Of a stretch of 64,000 nt of DNA, positions 1 to 32,169 are shown piece after piece. Position 1 is the first letter of the stretch, and every line of letters begins with the position of its first letter. The stretch is from Xiphophorus maculatus (Eukaryota > Chordata > Actinopteri > Cyprinodontiformes > Poeciliidae): NCBI RefSeq assembly GCF_002775205.1, contig NC_036461.1, positions 20,308,015-20,372,014 of the forward strand. The letters are read 5' to 3'. Below the pieces are notes generated by a model. That model saw nothing but the letters and a program-made list of their open reading frames with translations. It was not told the DNA's origin and searched no databases. Position numbers and translations under genes: made by a program.

Positions 1-1539
1 CAAGGGTGTATAGAAAATGGATGGGATGGAATGGATGGTCTCATAATGGTCTGAAACATGACAAAAAGGTCAAAACAGAAATCTGTAAACAGGCAAATTG
101 TTCTTACAGCACTAAACATATTAAAGTGAAAATGGGTAAAACTGACATAGTTTCATGTTTCAAATAAACTTCACCAGTAATGTTCACAGTTATAAGGGTG
201 TTCTATTAAAATGACATTGAAATACAGCTTCCAATGTCCCTGCAAAGTCCTGCCAATAAAGGACAATGTTTCACGTTTTATATAAAGGCTGTTTCAGAAT
301 AGATCCTTAGCTTTTGTGTTTGAAAACTGTATTGTCCAGTTTTGTTGACATCACTTTTAATCAAGCTTTAGTGAAAAAGAAATTGAAGGTTTTTCTGGCT
401 CTAGTGGCCTTTATTTGCAGCAAATAAGACAGAAAATAGGTAAAGAGCAAGTAAGGTCCAGACTCAGGAACTGAATGCATCAAGGACTTAGAGATGCCAT
501 AAACAGGCAGCTGCTCTACCTCAACACCGTCACCACCCCAGTATGAGAATAAATTTCAAGTTGATATTAATGATGTAAACCCGCTTTCATTTCCAAGTTT
601 ATTGTGGTTTTTCCAATGAGCACAACAGCTATTAAAATGCATCCTAAAAAATCTCCCAAAGGGAATTAAAATATTGCAGCATAAATAACTCTGGTCAGCA
701 GCCAAAAAAAAATGTCAGGGGGTTTTCAACAGTTTTAGGGTCATGTTGATGAGCTGAATCCAAAAATCTCATTGGTTTTGCTCAATCAGGTCAACTTTCT
801 GAATATGGAGCAACATGAGCATCAAAATGCAGGACTTGTTCTGACATCCGGATCACTGAGTGATGAGCAGGAGAGATTCCATCAGGACGGAAAAGAGACG
901 GAGAATTTTACACAACGAAGACATAATGTTCAATTTACATGTACTTACCCTTAGTGTTTATTATTCAATTTATAGAAATCCAAGTTTGTAGCATTTAATT
1001 AATACACTGTGTTGGACCTTTTTTCCTTGAAACCTTTGTTGGATGAGAAATATGAACAGAAATGAACTGATAATGTCACAAAAATGTAATTTAGTCAGAA
1101 GATCAGATTTCTTTACATGAATTTAGAATAAAAACCTGACCTGATTGAGAAAAATCAATGTCATTTTTGGATTCAGCGGTGCAAAACTTCAAAAAAAAAT
1201 TTTTTTTGTAGCCTAGTGTTATTAATATAAAAGTACCAAACAGAAGTAGAGATTAGCAATGTTCAACTCAGATCAAGATGAACACGTTTACAGACGGCAG
1301 CACAGCAATAAAAAGTGAAAGAGCACACCTTGTGGTGAGGAGGCAGATGGTGCCTCTCTGTTGATGACTGAAAAACTCACAGTGGTCTCTAAAATAACTT
1401 GAAACTGACAAAAGTACTAATGAGTAAAAGTTTACTGAAAATAAACCAGTGAAAATCACTTTTGTATGGTTAAACACAAAAAAGAAACTAATGGAACAGG
1501 CCTGAACAAAAACGATGGTGCCTGTACTTGATGTTTTGT
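1..1539. other. Intergenic DNA, nothing recognised
   Basis: AT-rich sequence with no exon, repeat end or RNA gene that I can support. It opens with a short degenerate GGAT-rich stretch (about 19-40). The only longer open frames are short, start at random ATGs and show no family motif. It could hold the 3' UTR of a gene to the left, but nothing proves it. Confidence 0.4.
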
Positions 1540-2095
1540 TCCACAACCTTTGCAGGCAATCCACGTAATCGAACAATTCCTGTAGCAGTGAAGGGCACTT
1601 CAGAATAGTTCAGTGTTTTGCTCTTGGTGATTCTTGGGTCATTTGAGTCTTTATCCTGTTGAAAGATCCTATGACCTGTGACTGAGATCAGGCTTTCTGA
1701 CAAGGCAGCACATTTCTGTCCGGAATACCCAGAGAGTCTTAAGATTTCATCATACCCTGCATCGAGACGCCCTGCACCAGATGTAGCACAGCAGCCCCAG
1801 AATATAACACATTTCATTTTTCAAGAAATGAACCAAGAGTTCATTTCTTGGTGTGCTTCAGTGCTGCATCAGTGAATAAAGAACTGACACGCCTTGACAA
1901 AAAGGCCCAGTGTTGTCTCATCTGTCCGAAGGACAATCTCCTAATGACCATCATCTCCTTGGCTTCCTGTGGCCCATGTTCAGTGTGGTACACACATTTT
2001 TATAGAGTTTTCCATATTCTGCTTTGAGGCATTTTTAAATTTTCTGTCACTGTCATTTTTAAATTAAATAAAATCATTGGCCAAGGGTCGAACAA
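1540..2095 (-). mobile_element. Tc1-like transposase relic
   Basis: The minus strand translates in broken frames to a Tc1-type transposase core: a motif like FWGC..SG.GRL, then about 45 residues later FQQD followed by a degenerate version of the DPKHT motif. Both are hallmarks of the Tc1/mariner DDE domain. Frames are interrupted and no clean terminal inverted repeats were found, so this is a dead 5'- and 3'-truncated copy. Confidence 0.6.
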
Positions 2096-2212
2096 CTGCT
2101 GACAAATATATCTTTCACCCTAAAGGAAGACTGATGTCTTCTGTCTGTTTATACATTTGTGTAAATAGGTATTTAAATATATTACAATTAAAGTTTCAAA
2201 ACTGCTAAAACC

Positions 2213-2516
2213 AGGGATGCACGATATATCTACATTAACATCGTATCGGCCGATGTAGCATATCGACATGAGCGTGATAAGTAGGAATGTGCAGATGTTA
2301 ATTACCAATATTCATTTCCATCCTAGTGTAAAAAGTACTTTTTGGCATGGCGTCACATGGTTTGGAGGTTGCTTAACTGAAGCAGAAAAACCATATCAGT
2401 GGTGTGGTTGTTTATTCTTGATGTCAGAAGGGCAGGGAAAAATAAATATCAGCTGTAACAGCAATATCAATACTGGATATCAATATCAGCCCAAATTTTC
2501 CCATCGGTACATCCCT
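2213..2516. mobile_element. Short hAT-like MITE
   Basis: The stretch is bounded by the inverted ends AGGGATGCA and TACATCCCT, with internal sequence rich in ATATCGGCCGAT-type words. This matches the common fish repeats that begin AGGGATGCACCGAT. It has no coding capacity. The family is assigned from its termini only. Confidence 0.5.
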
Positions 2517-2919
2517 AGCTAAAACTTTGCCACAACACCTTTACAGATTTATGTCTCCCAAAGAAACTGGGTTGTCATATGGTTGACCTGGTACATGAAG
2601 TCAGACTCACTACCAACAGTTCCTCCCCGGACTCACCAGGACACAGCAGGCGTCTGCTCATCGCTGCCATCTGGCCACATACAAGGCCAAAATACACTAA
2701 ATACAATGGCGGAGCGAGCAGAAAGGACTTCAGATTTTTGAAGCATAAAGTAACCCTGTGCTCCCGCTCTCTTCCACCGCACACTGCAGGTCAGCTGGCT
2801 GAATGAATGGTCTTAAAAATAAGACAAATTTGGCTTTTAACAAGACTTACAATATGTGCATGTGAACGGCAAAAAGGAATAACACATTTTGCAAAAAATT
2901 TTTTAAAAAACCTTGATAA

Positions 2920-3234
2920 TTCTATTTGAAGGGGTGTGCATAGACTGGAATAATGTCATAAACACGACATAGCACCTGTTATGAACATGGAGTCTTCATG
3001 AACGTTTATGGCTGTTGTCATGAAGTGTCATTTGGTAAATAATGACACTGTTAGTGCAAAGTTTACACTTTTAATGCAACTTTTAGTACAACGTTGCATT
3101 AAGTGTCATTATTTACCGAATGACACTTCATGACAAGTCATAAACATTCATAAAGACTCCATGTTCATAACAGGTGTTATGTTTATGACAGCACTATGCC
3201 AGTCTACTGCACACCCCTTCAAATAAAGTGTTAC
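2920..3234. repeat. Palindromic MITE family A, copy 1
   Basis: A roughly 315-bp imperfect palindrome. Its left arm (GGGGTGTGCAT..., then TCATGAAGTGTCATTTGG and TAAATAATGACAC) returns as the reverse complement in the right arm, which ends TGCACACCCCTTCAAATAAAG. Two further copies lie in tyro3 introns at 14245-14610 and 18689-18991. There is no ORF; it is presumably a non-autonomous DNA transposon. Confidence 0.75.
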
Positions 3235-3673
3235 CAAAACCTTTCTACTTTAAAACCTTCACCTGAATTTAATGTGTATGTATGAAAGTTAAAACAATAT
3301 TCTAAGTGTGATAAATGTAGAGATGACTTTGCTGCAGTCAATATGTGGTTGTACATTTCAAATAAAAGATGAAGTGTGTGAATACTTTGATAACATGATT
3401 TATAGTTATTTTATCTATGGATGTTTTAGTGTCATGGCACACTTATTATCTCACACCTACAGTTCAGTACTGATGTAAGGGTCGTACATCGTTAGTCTGC
3501 TGCTGCCAACAGAAATCCTCAGACACCAGTGCCACCAGTAACACTTTATTTTTTACAAGTTCAGCCCACCTCAGTATTCCCCACAGATCTGAAGTCAGTG
3601 ATTTACAGAAAGGTTAAGAAAAGGCAGTTAAAACCTCACAATGCAGCACATTATTAGGAAAACCTAAAGCAGC

Positions 3674-4512
3674 TACAGTTGAAGCCAGAAGTTTACATAC
3701 ACTAAATAAAAACACACATTTTCTCCCCTCACTGTGTGAAGTCAAATCAGACTAACCTTTTCTTGCTTTAGGTCAGTTAGAATTACCAAAATTATTTCTA
3801 TTTACTAAATGCTGCAAAAACAGGAGAATGAAACAGAGATTTATTTATTAATATCTTTGAACTCAGATGTTTACATACAGAATGATTACTAGCTCTTCAA
3901 ACAAGAAGGGAAAGCCCAGATGGTGATGATGGTGATGATGTCATGGCTTTGGAAACCTTATTTGGAGGAAACCAAGGCCGACACTTGGAAGCCTCTACAC
4001 CGTTCTAACTGAAGTATGGGGGAGGCAGCGTCATGTGGTGGGGCCGTTTTGATGAAGGAGGAACTGGTGCGCTTCATAAAGTAATGGCATTATGAATAAA
4101 GAACATTAAAGATGTCAGCCAGGAAGCTAAAGCTCCAAATGGACAATAACCCAAAGCATCCGGCCAAAGTGGCTTAAGGACGACAAAGTCAATGTTTTAG
4201 TGTGACCATCAGAACTCCAGTAAACTACTGTGAGAAACCTCTGAGAGGAAACCCAAGAGGTTTGACTCAAGTCATACACTTCAAAATACAATTATCCCTG
4301 ATAACGGAAATGTAAACTTCTGAATACGAAGAAAATTACAAAATAATCTCTAAAAACATTTTCCTCACTTTGTTTACTGGCAATTATCAAGTAAAATTGT
4401 GGTGATTCTGATTAGGCTAAAACAAGAGATGTTTGATCTGATTTAACTTCAGACAATGAGAAAATGAAAAATTTGTCCTTTTATTCAGTTATGTAAACTC
4501 ATGGTTTAAATT
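3674..4512 (+). mobile_element. Degenerate Tc1 (Sleeping Beauty-type) transposon
   Basis: The left end carries the typical fish Tc1 terminus CAGTTGAAGCCAGAAGTTTA, and an inner repeat of GTTTACATAC lies near 3870. The right end (about 4390-4512) is the inverted counterpart of the first ~130 bp. Between them, plus-strand remnants of the transposase remain: a GGGSVMWWG-like motif near 4016 and MDNNPKH-like near 4138, followed by stops. The copy is internally deleted (about 840 bp against ~1.6 kb for an autonomous element) and cannot encode transposase. Confidence 0.8.
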
Positions 4513-4873
4513 TTAAGAGTTCAGTTCACCATGATCAGCAGACTGCACACGCTTCAGGTTAAAAACATGTCTAAAACCATTTCACATGTGCCACATCATG
4601 TCCCAGAGGGGCTAATAAAGTCAACACCAACGTATTAACATTAGCATGTTAAATGGAGCAGCACATTTTCACCAAGGCAACAGCTGCTGGTTCATCTTCT
4701 ACTCACCTGCTGTAGCCTTGACTACCAGACCAAAACAGTTTAGTCCCCAGGACAAAAGGTCTGATTTGGGAGCTTTAGGAATGCAAATAACCTGATTTAC
4801 AAGATGCTAACAGCTAGCAAGAGAGTTTTGATTATTGTGAAATAACCTGTTTGCAAAACAAAAACTCTTAGTT

Positions 4874-5436
4874 TTAAAGAGGGGATATTATGTATTTTCC
4901 ATACACATACACATAAGTAACTGTTAGCTTCAGTTGAAAAATGCTATATATAGCAAACATAAAACAAATTTGACTTTGAAGTTTAATGCCTTGAAATTAG
5001 GCCTCTGTCTCTTTAAGAAGGTCCTACTCTTTCCAACACTCCGCCCTCAGAAAGTCATCACAACATGGCTCCTCTATTATGCTCTTTACAACCGTTCTTA
5101 GGAGTGTTTCACTGAGAAGTAGCTCCTATGATGAGCTCAGCGGATGTGCGGTTCCATCAGGTGTTTGCTAATTGCTGCCACTAGTCTGAAGGAGCTGAGG
5201 GGGGGGAGTGGTGCTCAATGAGGAAGAAGCTCAACTGGAGACTGCAGCTCAGAGGAGGAGCTTAGTAGAAATAGGCGGAGCATCCCTGAATGGTTGCCAT
5301 GGGAGATTAAAGGATTTCTCAAACATGCCTTCAAGAATCAAAGCAATGCTTCAGGTATGTTTTTGATGAGGGAATAACATTGTAACATGCAGTACAGCTC
5401 AAAACAGTTGATTTAACATAATATCCCTTCTTTAAA
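4874..5436 (-). repeat. MITE family B, copy 1
   Basis: A 563-bp element with inverted ends TTTAAAGAGGGGATATTATG and CATAATATCCCTTCTTTAAA. Its reverse complement aligns along most of its length with 43571-44150 in haus2 intron 5, sharing blocks such as AGAGGAGCCATGTTGTGATG and CAGCTCCTTCAGACTAG. No coding capacity; non-autonomous DNA transposon of unassigned superfamily. Confidence 0.75.
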
Positions 5437-5570
5437 GGCTGATATTTATTGTAATCCTTGTGCATGTCATTTATTTTCCAGGATTTCATGCGACATGTCA
5501 GACCTTCACTGCCTTCTGCTACACAATAAAAGCTTACCCAGAGTTCTTAGTGCTGCCATAATTAAATAGC

Positions 5571-5576
5571 TTTATT
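5571..5576 (-). terminator. tyro3: Candidate tyro3 polyadenylation signal
   Basis: The minus strand reads AATAAA here, about 1.85 kb past the tyro3 stop codon and just outside MITE family B copy 1. The stretch between it and the stop (5577-7421) has no transposon that I recognise, which fits a long 3' UTR. Another AATAAA on the minus strand near 7093 could serve a shorter transcript. The choice is inference. Confidence 0.4.
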
Positions 5577-7421
5577 GACAACTCATTGAAAAACAGTGTT
5601 AGTGTCAGAAATGTTCAGAATAAAACCATTAAAAGCTGTTTCTATGTACAACATTATTGCTCTTCACCTGTTGCTAACACTGAGGCACGTTTTACGCCTG
5701 CCTGTTAAAGTTCTGCATGTCAAACTGGGCCGTCCCGTCTGACTGCTGAGTTATCACTGACGATGCATTTAATACCATCTCTCTCATTGCCTAGATCCTG
5801 CAGTGCGTCACCGTGGCAGCAGCTGTTGCCTCGTACTCCAGCCTGATTAGCTGGTACACTGGTTTACAAGGAAGAATATAAAAAACATGACACACCATTT
5901 CCTCAGCTTGTTTTCTTGTTGATAATGAGGAAGCTCAAGTGCAGAGCTGTGCAGCTTCCCTGTATGTCCGCATGTCCCAAGCCTCTCCTCCAGTAACATT
6001 ATTCTCCCAGCGGAAACAAACCGGTTCATGTAGAAAGTTTTCCACACCGAACAAGTCATGTTTTTACAGCAGGACAATCCCCGTGTCTTCTGCAGAGGAT
6101 TTGCTTTGATCATTCCAAGGAGTCGGTAAATCATCAGCGGAGATAATATCAACTCCCATCAGATAATACTGACTTCACTTTTGTAGATAGACTCCAAACC
6201 GTTTTCAATACCCGCCTACGTCTACGTCTCAACCAAATGCAGAATCCTGGCACAACCCAGCTTCACAGTTCTTAAGAAAAAAGAGCAAGTTTCACAAAGT
6301 CACCAATAAAGAGGCTTAAATCGTTTTAAATTATTGTGTAACGTGGAGCAAAACCACAGGGAAAAGTCCAAAAGTTTGCCATCAGTATCACGGTTTACCA
6401 GTGACAGTTACCCTCCACAGATCCACAGATCCACAGACCACAGTTCTGTGGCCGATTTCTTCTCTGGAGTTTTTACACGCTTATCCCGATTTCAGTCATT
6501 TCTAAATTGCTGTTGTAGCACTTCTGCTACCATCCCTGTCATCACGAGTCATTATTTAAATTAGCTGAGTTCTGCATGTCATCAAGCTAACATTTTTTTT
6601 TACCATTTTTTGCTAAAAAATCTTAAACCTGGATTAGGAATTAGTACCAGTTATTGTAGTCATGAACGGAATACTGTAGAGAAAACTCTATGGCTTTACT
6701 ATTTACAACAGACACGGAAAACTCAAACAGATCAACGGAAACCATTTGCTTGTTCTCTGTTCAAGCAGTCTGCTGAACATCTCTCCCTCTATGCAGACAT
6801 TGATGAATTGTAAAAAACACTGTTTCCTTATAAGTAGCTTCTTCCACCTCTGTGCTTCTTCACTCTTCACAGTGACTGAAATCAGCTCATTTTGAGTTCT
6901 TGCCACAAGTAACGGCCTCTACATCATGGTGCATTTACTGAACCTAAAAAGATGCAGTTTTTTAGCCAGCCTCTGGTCAGATGAAAATCATCCGACTCTG
7001 AGAATCACCAGCTGATTTCTCTAGTAATTATTTCACCAAACGTAAAGCGGGTGGTTAGCGGCTCTCAGAGGTGAGAAATGTTTTCAAACTGTTTATTCCT
7101 ATTATTGACCTCATGATAAACTAGCGAAACACTAAGGTATTTAAGTTCATTTTTTCTGCCTCAGAAGCTGGAACCAAAGAAATATTTCCTCCTTTTACAA
7201 ACAAATCTCTGAAACGACTCAGAGATTCTGAGCTCCTCAACCACTGACTCACTCAACAACATGCCAGGAATGTGCGCTGGCAACAGATGAAGGTCACTTT
7301 GCCTGGGAGAGTTGGTCTTTAGTACCTTACCTGGTCTCTACCGACTGCAGCCGCTCTGAGACATAAAGCGAACAGCCGATCAGGAGAGAGGAGCAAATCT
7401 GGGCCGTGCCAGGTCCATCGA
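5577..7421 (-). other. tyro3: Probable tyro3 3' UTR
   Basis: Sequence directly downstream of the tyro3 stop codon on the minus strand. It is non-repetitive, unlike the DNA on its far side, and has no splice-linked open frames. Its 3' limit depends on which AATAAA is used. Confidence 0.4.
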
Positions 7422-29003
<21,582 letters not shown>

Positions 29004-29240
29004 CTCATGGTCTCAACAGGCTCCTTCCGCTCCGCTCGTCCTCATGGTTAATAAAGCCTGAGTCTCCAGCGTGTGAACGGAGGAACACCGACGGAATGAC
29101 CGGGGGAGGGGAGGAAAACACTGGCGGAGCCGCGGAGCACAGAGGAGACCCGGGGGAAAACAAGCTGGTGGTAGAGCTCCTCCTCCTGAACAAGTCCTGA
29201 AAACTTACTGCACTCAATTCAATAAGCTAGAATATTGTTG
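29004..29240 (-). promoter_or_regulatory. tyro3: tyro3 5' UTR and putative promoter with two short uORFs
   Basis: A GC-rich stretch just upstream of the tyro3 start on the minus strand, in contrast to AT-rich flanks. Two upstream ATGs precede the coding start: one at 29045 (11 codons including the stop, ending 29013), and one at 29008 (ATG AGA TGA) whose stop overlaps the main ATG at 29003. No TATA box is evident. The transcription start is not determinable from sequence. Confidence 0.45.
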
Positions 29241-29359
29241 AAAATGTAGGAACTTTATCACTAAGTGGAGCACATTATATGGATAAATAATCTATGATGA
29301 CTTTACACTAATGAAAACATGACATTTCAAATTTAAAAGCTAAAAAAAAACTCAAATTG

Positions 29360-29362
<3 letters not shown>

Positions 29363-29440
<78 letters not shown>
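29363..29440. repeat. (TA)n tract 1
   Basis: A pure TA run of about 39 units, directly 5' of the R4/Rex6-like fragment. Confidence 0.97.
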
Positions 29441-29443
<3 letters not shown>

Positions 29444-29950
29444 AAAGCGTACATGGAACGACATAACCAAGTTGCAGGCATAGTGTACAGAAACATCTGT
29501 GCAGAATATGGACTGGAAACCCCGAGATCAAAGTGGGAAACACCCCCAAAGGTGGCGGAGAACGCCAGAGCTAAGATCCTGTGGGACTTCCAGATCCAGA
29601 CAGACAAAATGGTAATGGCAAACCAACCAGACATTGTCGTAGTGGATAAACAACAGAGGAAAGCCGTTGTGGTAGATGTAGCAATACCAAGCGACTGCAA
29701 CATCAGGAAAAAGGAGCACGAGAAACTAGAGAAATACCAGGGCCTCAGGGAGGAACTGGAGAGGGCCTCGAAGGTGAAGACCACAGTGGTGCCTGTGGTC
29801 ATCGGGGCCCCCGGGGCAGTCACCCCCAAACTGGACCAATGGCTACAACAGATCCCAGGAACAACATCAGACATCTCAGTCCAGAAATGTGCAGTCCTTG
29901 GCACAGCCAAGATACTGCGCAGGACCCTCAAGCTCCCAGTCCTCTGGTAG
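29441..29950 (+). pseudogene. R4/Rex6-like LINE, C-terminal endonuclease fragment
   Basis: An open frame of about 165 codons after the TA tract, ending in TAG at 29948. It carries NQPDIVVVDK then RKAVVVDVAIPSD, a PD...D/E-type spacing typical of the restriction-like endonuclease at the C-terminus of R2/R4-group non-LTR retrotransposons, and the tail PVVIGAPGAVTPKL...AKILRRTLKLP that is very common in fish genomes. The reverse transcriptase is missing, so this is a 5'-truncated copy. It is flanked by TA microsatellite on both sides, suggesting insertion into, or tailing by, TA repeats. The family name is from memory of the domain, not from a search. Confidence 0.7.
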
Positions 29951-29999
29951 AGGACCTGAGCTCAGAGGATAAGAACCACCCGCGGTGGTTGAGAAGGGA

Positions 30000-30007
<8 letters not shown>

Positions 30008-30092
<85 letters not shown>
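30008..30092. repeat. (TA)n tract 2
   Basis: About 42 TA units, 58 bp after the LINE fragment stop codon. Confidence 0.97.
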
Positions 30093-30096
<4 letters not shown>

Positions 30097-30333
30097 GATA
30101 TTACCTAAACTATAGGAGACTAAAGGCTTAGATAGTAATGGTGTATATACTTTGCTATCCTGGATTTTGTTCATGTTTATTGTTTTTACTATCTTTTTGT
30201 GACAAATGTCTCTTCATTTGTCTTTTTTTCCCTTATACATTCATATTTCCAATGTTTCCTCACTACACTTCCTGATTCTTCTTCCATAGTTCCTCATCTG
30301 ATTTCTTTCTTTCAAAAATGTTTATTTAATCAT

Positions 30334-30338
<5 letters not shown>

Positions 30339-30402
<64 letters not shown>
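30339..30402. repeat. (TA)n tract 3
   Basis: About 32 TA units bordering the palindromic element on its left. Confidence 0.97.
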
Positions 30403-30404
<2 letters not shown>

Positions 30405-30476
30405 TGCTCAAAAAAATAAAGGGAACACTTAAACAGGTGTTTAACACTTAAAGTGTTCCCTTTATTTTTTTGAGCA

Positions 30477-30479
<3 letters not shown>
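30402..30479. mobile_element. 78-bp palindromic Tc1/mariner-type MITE
   Basis: Two near-perfect inverted arms of about 30 nt (starting ACTGCTCAAAAAAATAAAGG) are separated by a loop of roughly 15 nt, with TA on both sides. The arm is the terminus of a well-known fish Tc1/mariner-group transposon. Here almost nothing but the two ends is left, inside a TA microsatellite. Confidence 0.8.

Positions 30480-30523
<44 letters not shown>
30479..30523. repeat. (TA)n tract 4
   Basis: About 22 TA units between two transposon insertions. Confidence 0.97.
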
Positions 30524-30527
<4 letters not shown>

Positions 30528-30908
30528 AGACCAAAAGTTTGGACACACCTTTTAATTCAATGAATTTCCTTTATTTTCATGACTATTGACATTGTAGATT
30601 CACACTGAAGGCATCAAAACTATGAATAACATGTGGAAATATGCACTAAACAAAAAAGTGTAAAACAACTGAAAATAGCCCTTATATTCTAGTTTCTTCA
30701 AAGTAGCAACCTTTTGCTGTGATTACTGCTTTGCACACACTCTGCATTTTCTTGATGAGCTTCAAGAGGTCGTCACCTGAAATGGTTTTCACTTCATAGG
30801 TCAACCTGTCCTGTCAGGTTAATAAGTGTGATTTATTGCCTTATAAATAGTCATGAAAATAAAGAAAACCCATTGAATTAGAAGGTGTGTCCAAACTTTT
30901 GGTCTGTA

Positions 30909-30910
<2 letters not shown>
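30523..30910. mobile_element. Non-autonomous Tc1-like transposon, 388 bp
   Basis: Inverted ends of about 58 bp begin AGTACAGACCAAAAGTTTGG and mirror at the right end as CCAAACTTTTGGTCTGTACT. The interior includes GCTTTGCACACACTCTGC and TTGATGAGCTTCAAGAGGTC, remnants of the Tc1 5' region. No transposase frame survives. TA lies on both sides. Confidence 0.85.

Positions 30911-30955
<45 letters not shown>
30911..30955. repeat. (TA)n tract 5
   Basis: About 22 TA units on the right of the Tc1-like element. Confidence 0.97.
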
Positions 30956-30958
<3 letters not shown>

Positions 30959-31048
30959 AATGCCTTTTTGTTTTTGACCTTTGTAGACCACTTAACTTTA
31001 TATCATCCTGTATGAAAAATACTCTGCAAAGATGTGTGTATACATGTG

Positions 31049-31073
31049 GGTGGATGGATGGATGGATGGATGC
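31049..31073. repeat. (GGAT)n microsatellite
   Basis: About six GGAT units. Confidence 0.9.
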
Positions 31074-31689
31074 CTCTAATCTGTTTTAAACGTCCCTGCA
31101 GCTGAAAGATATTCACATGTGACCAGAATATGTCCACTGTCATCCTGTGTGTCTCTGCTGCAGCTTCCTGTTGAGAACATCCTGTTTACAGCCACACAAT
31201 GTCCAGGTTGATCGAGCGTCGGCTGACAAAGAACACGGTTTAACCAGAACATTGAGTGTTGGAGAACACAGAGAGATGGACAGGTCCGTCCAGACATTTA
31301 CAGAAGGTCTAATGAAGTTCTCCTGTGGAGGTTATTGATAATTTATTTGGGTTCTGATATGTTTTTGTTTTGATCAGTGAAAGTTTATGTCAGAAATATT
31401 TTCAATGTTTTAGCTAACAATTAAAAAAACAGTTTGATGTTTAAGCTGATAAAAATAAATCAAAAAGATATTTATTAATAGTGGGCAGTGAAGTATTAGA
31501 ATTAAAATATGTAATGTGTAAGAATAGTAATCACTCATCTTTGGATTTATGGACTTAATTTAAAGTTTAAATTAACATAACTTCATGTTATTGATCTTTT
31601 CCCAGCCTTTTGTTTGATTCACATTCCCATCAGCTCAAGTTTTAATCTCTTGTTTTTCTGGTGAGCAGAATCAAATTAAGCTGGATGGA

Positions 31690-31890
31690 AAAGAATCTTT
31701 ATTTGCTGTAGTTTACTTTAACTGGGCCATTACAGCCATGCTTTTGTGGATCAGCAGTTGTAGGTTCGCCCAGTTTGGACCCACGGTTTCCAAAACAAGT
31801 CCATATCATCACTCCTTCCCCACCATTCTTGACAGTCAAAGTGCCGTGTTTGTGTTTGGCCAAACACAAAATGTCCACAAGAGCTGTCAT
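31690..31890 (-). mobile_element. Tc1-like transposase scrap
   Basis: The minus strand reads KHGTLTVKNGGEGVMIWTCF, resembling the Tc1 transposase motif VKHGGGSVMVWGCF. It is followed by unrelated sequence and is a short relic. Confidence 0.5.
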
Positions 31891-32169
31891 TTTTTTCTTT
31901 AATAAAAAATATGCTTCCTTTTACCATCTCGCTAAAGAAGTTATCCAGGTTTTGTATTTTGCTAATTATCTTTTTATGAGCCTTAACGTCAACCTGCTGC
32001 CGTAGGCCTGTGGCGTTTCAGATGGAGCTAATTATCAACACAAACCTGTCGAACATGTTCAGCTGACAGACGACTCTGACTGGAACGACACAGGTTGTTA
32101 AAGCTGGACTCAAAATATCGGTGAGGTTTTAAGAGAGAAAAAATGAAGCATACATTGACTGACTTGTTG

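Noticed and set aside
29363..30955. CRISPR-like alternation of repeats and spacers
   Set aside because: The repeats are simple TA runs, the intervening segments are transposons of different length, and the genome is a vertebrate's.
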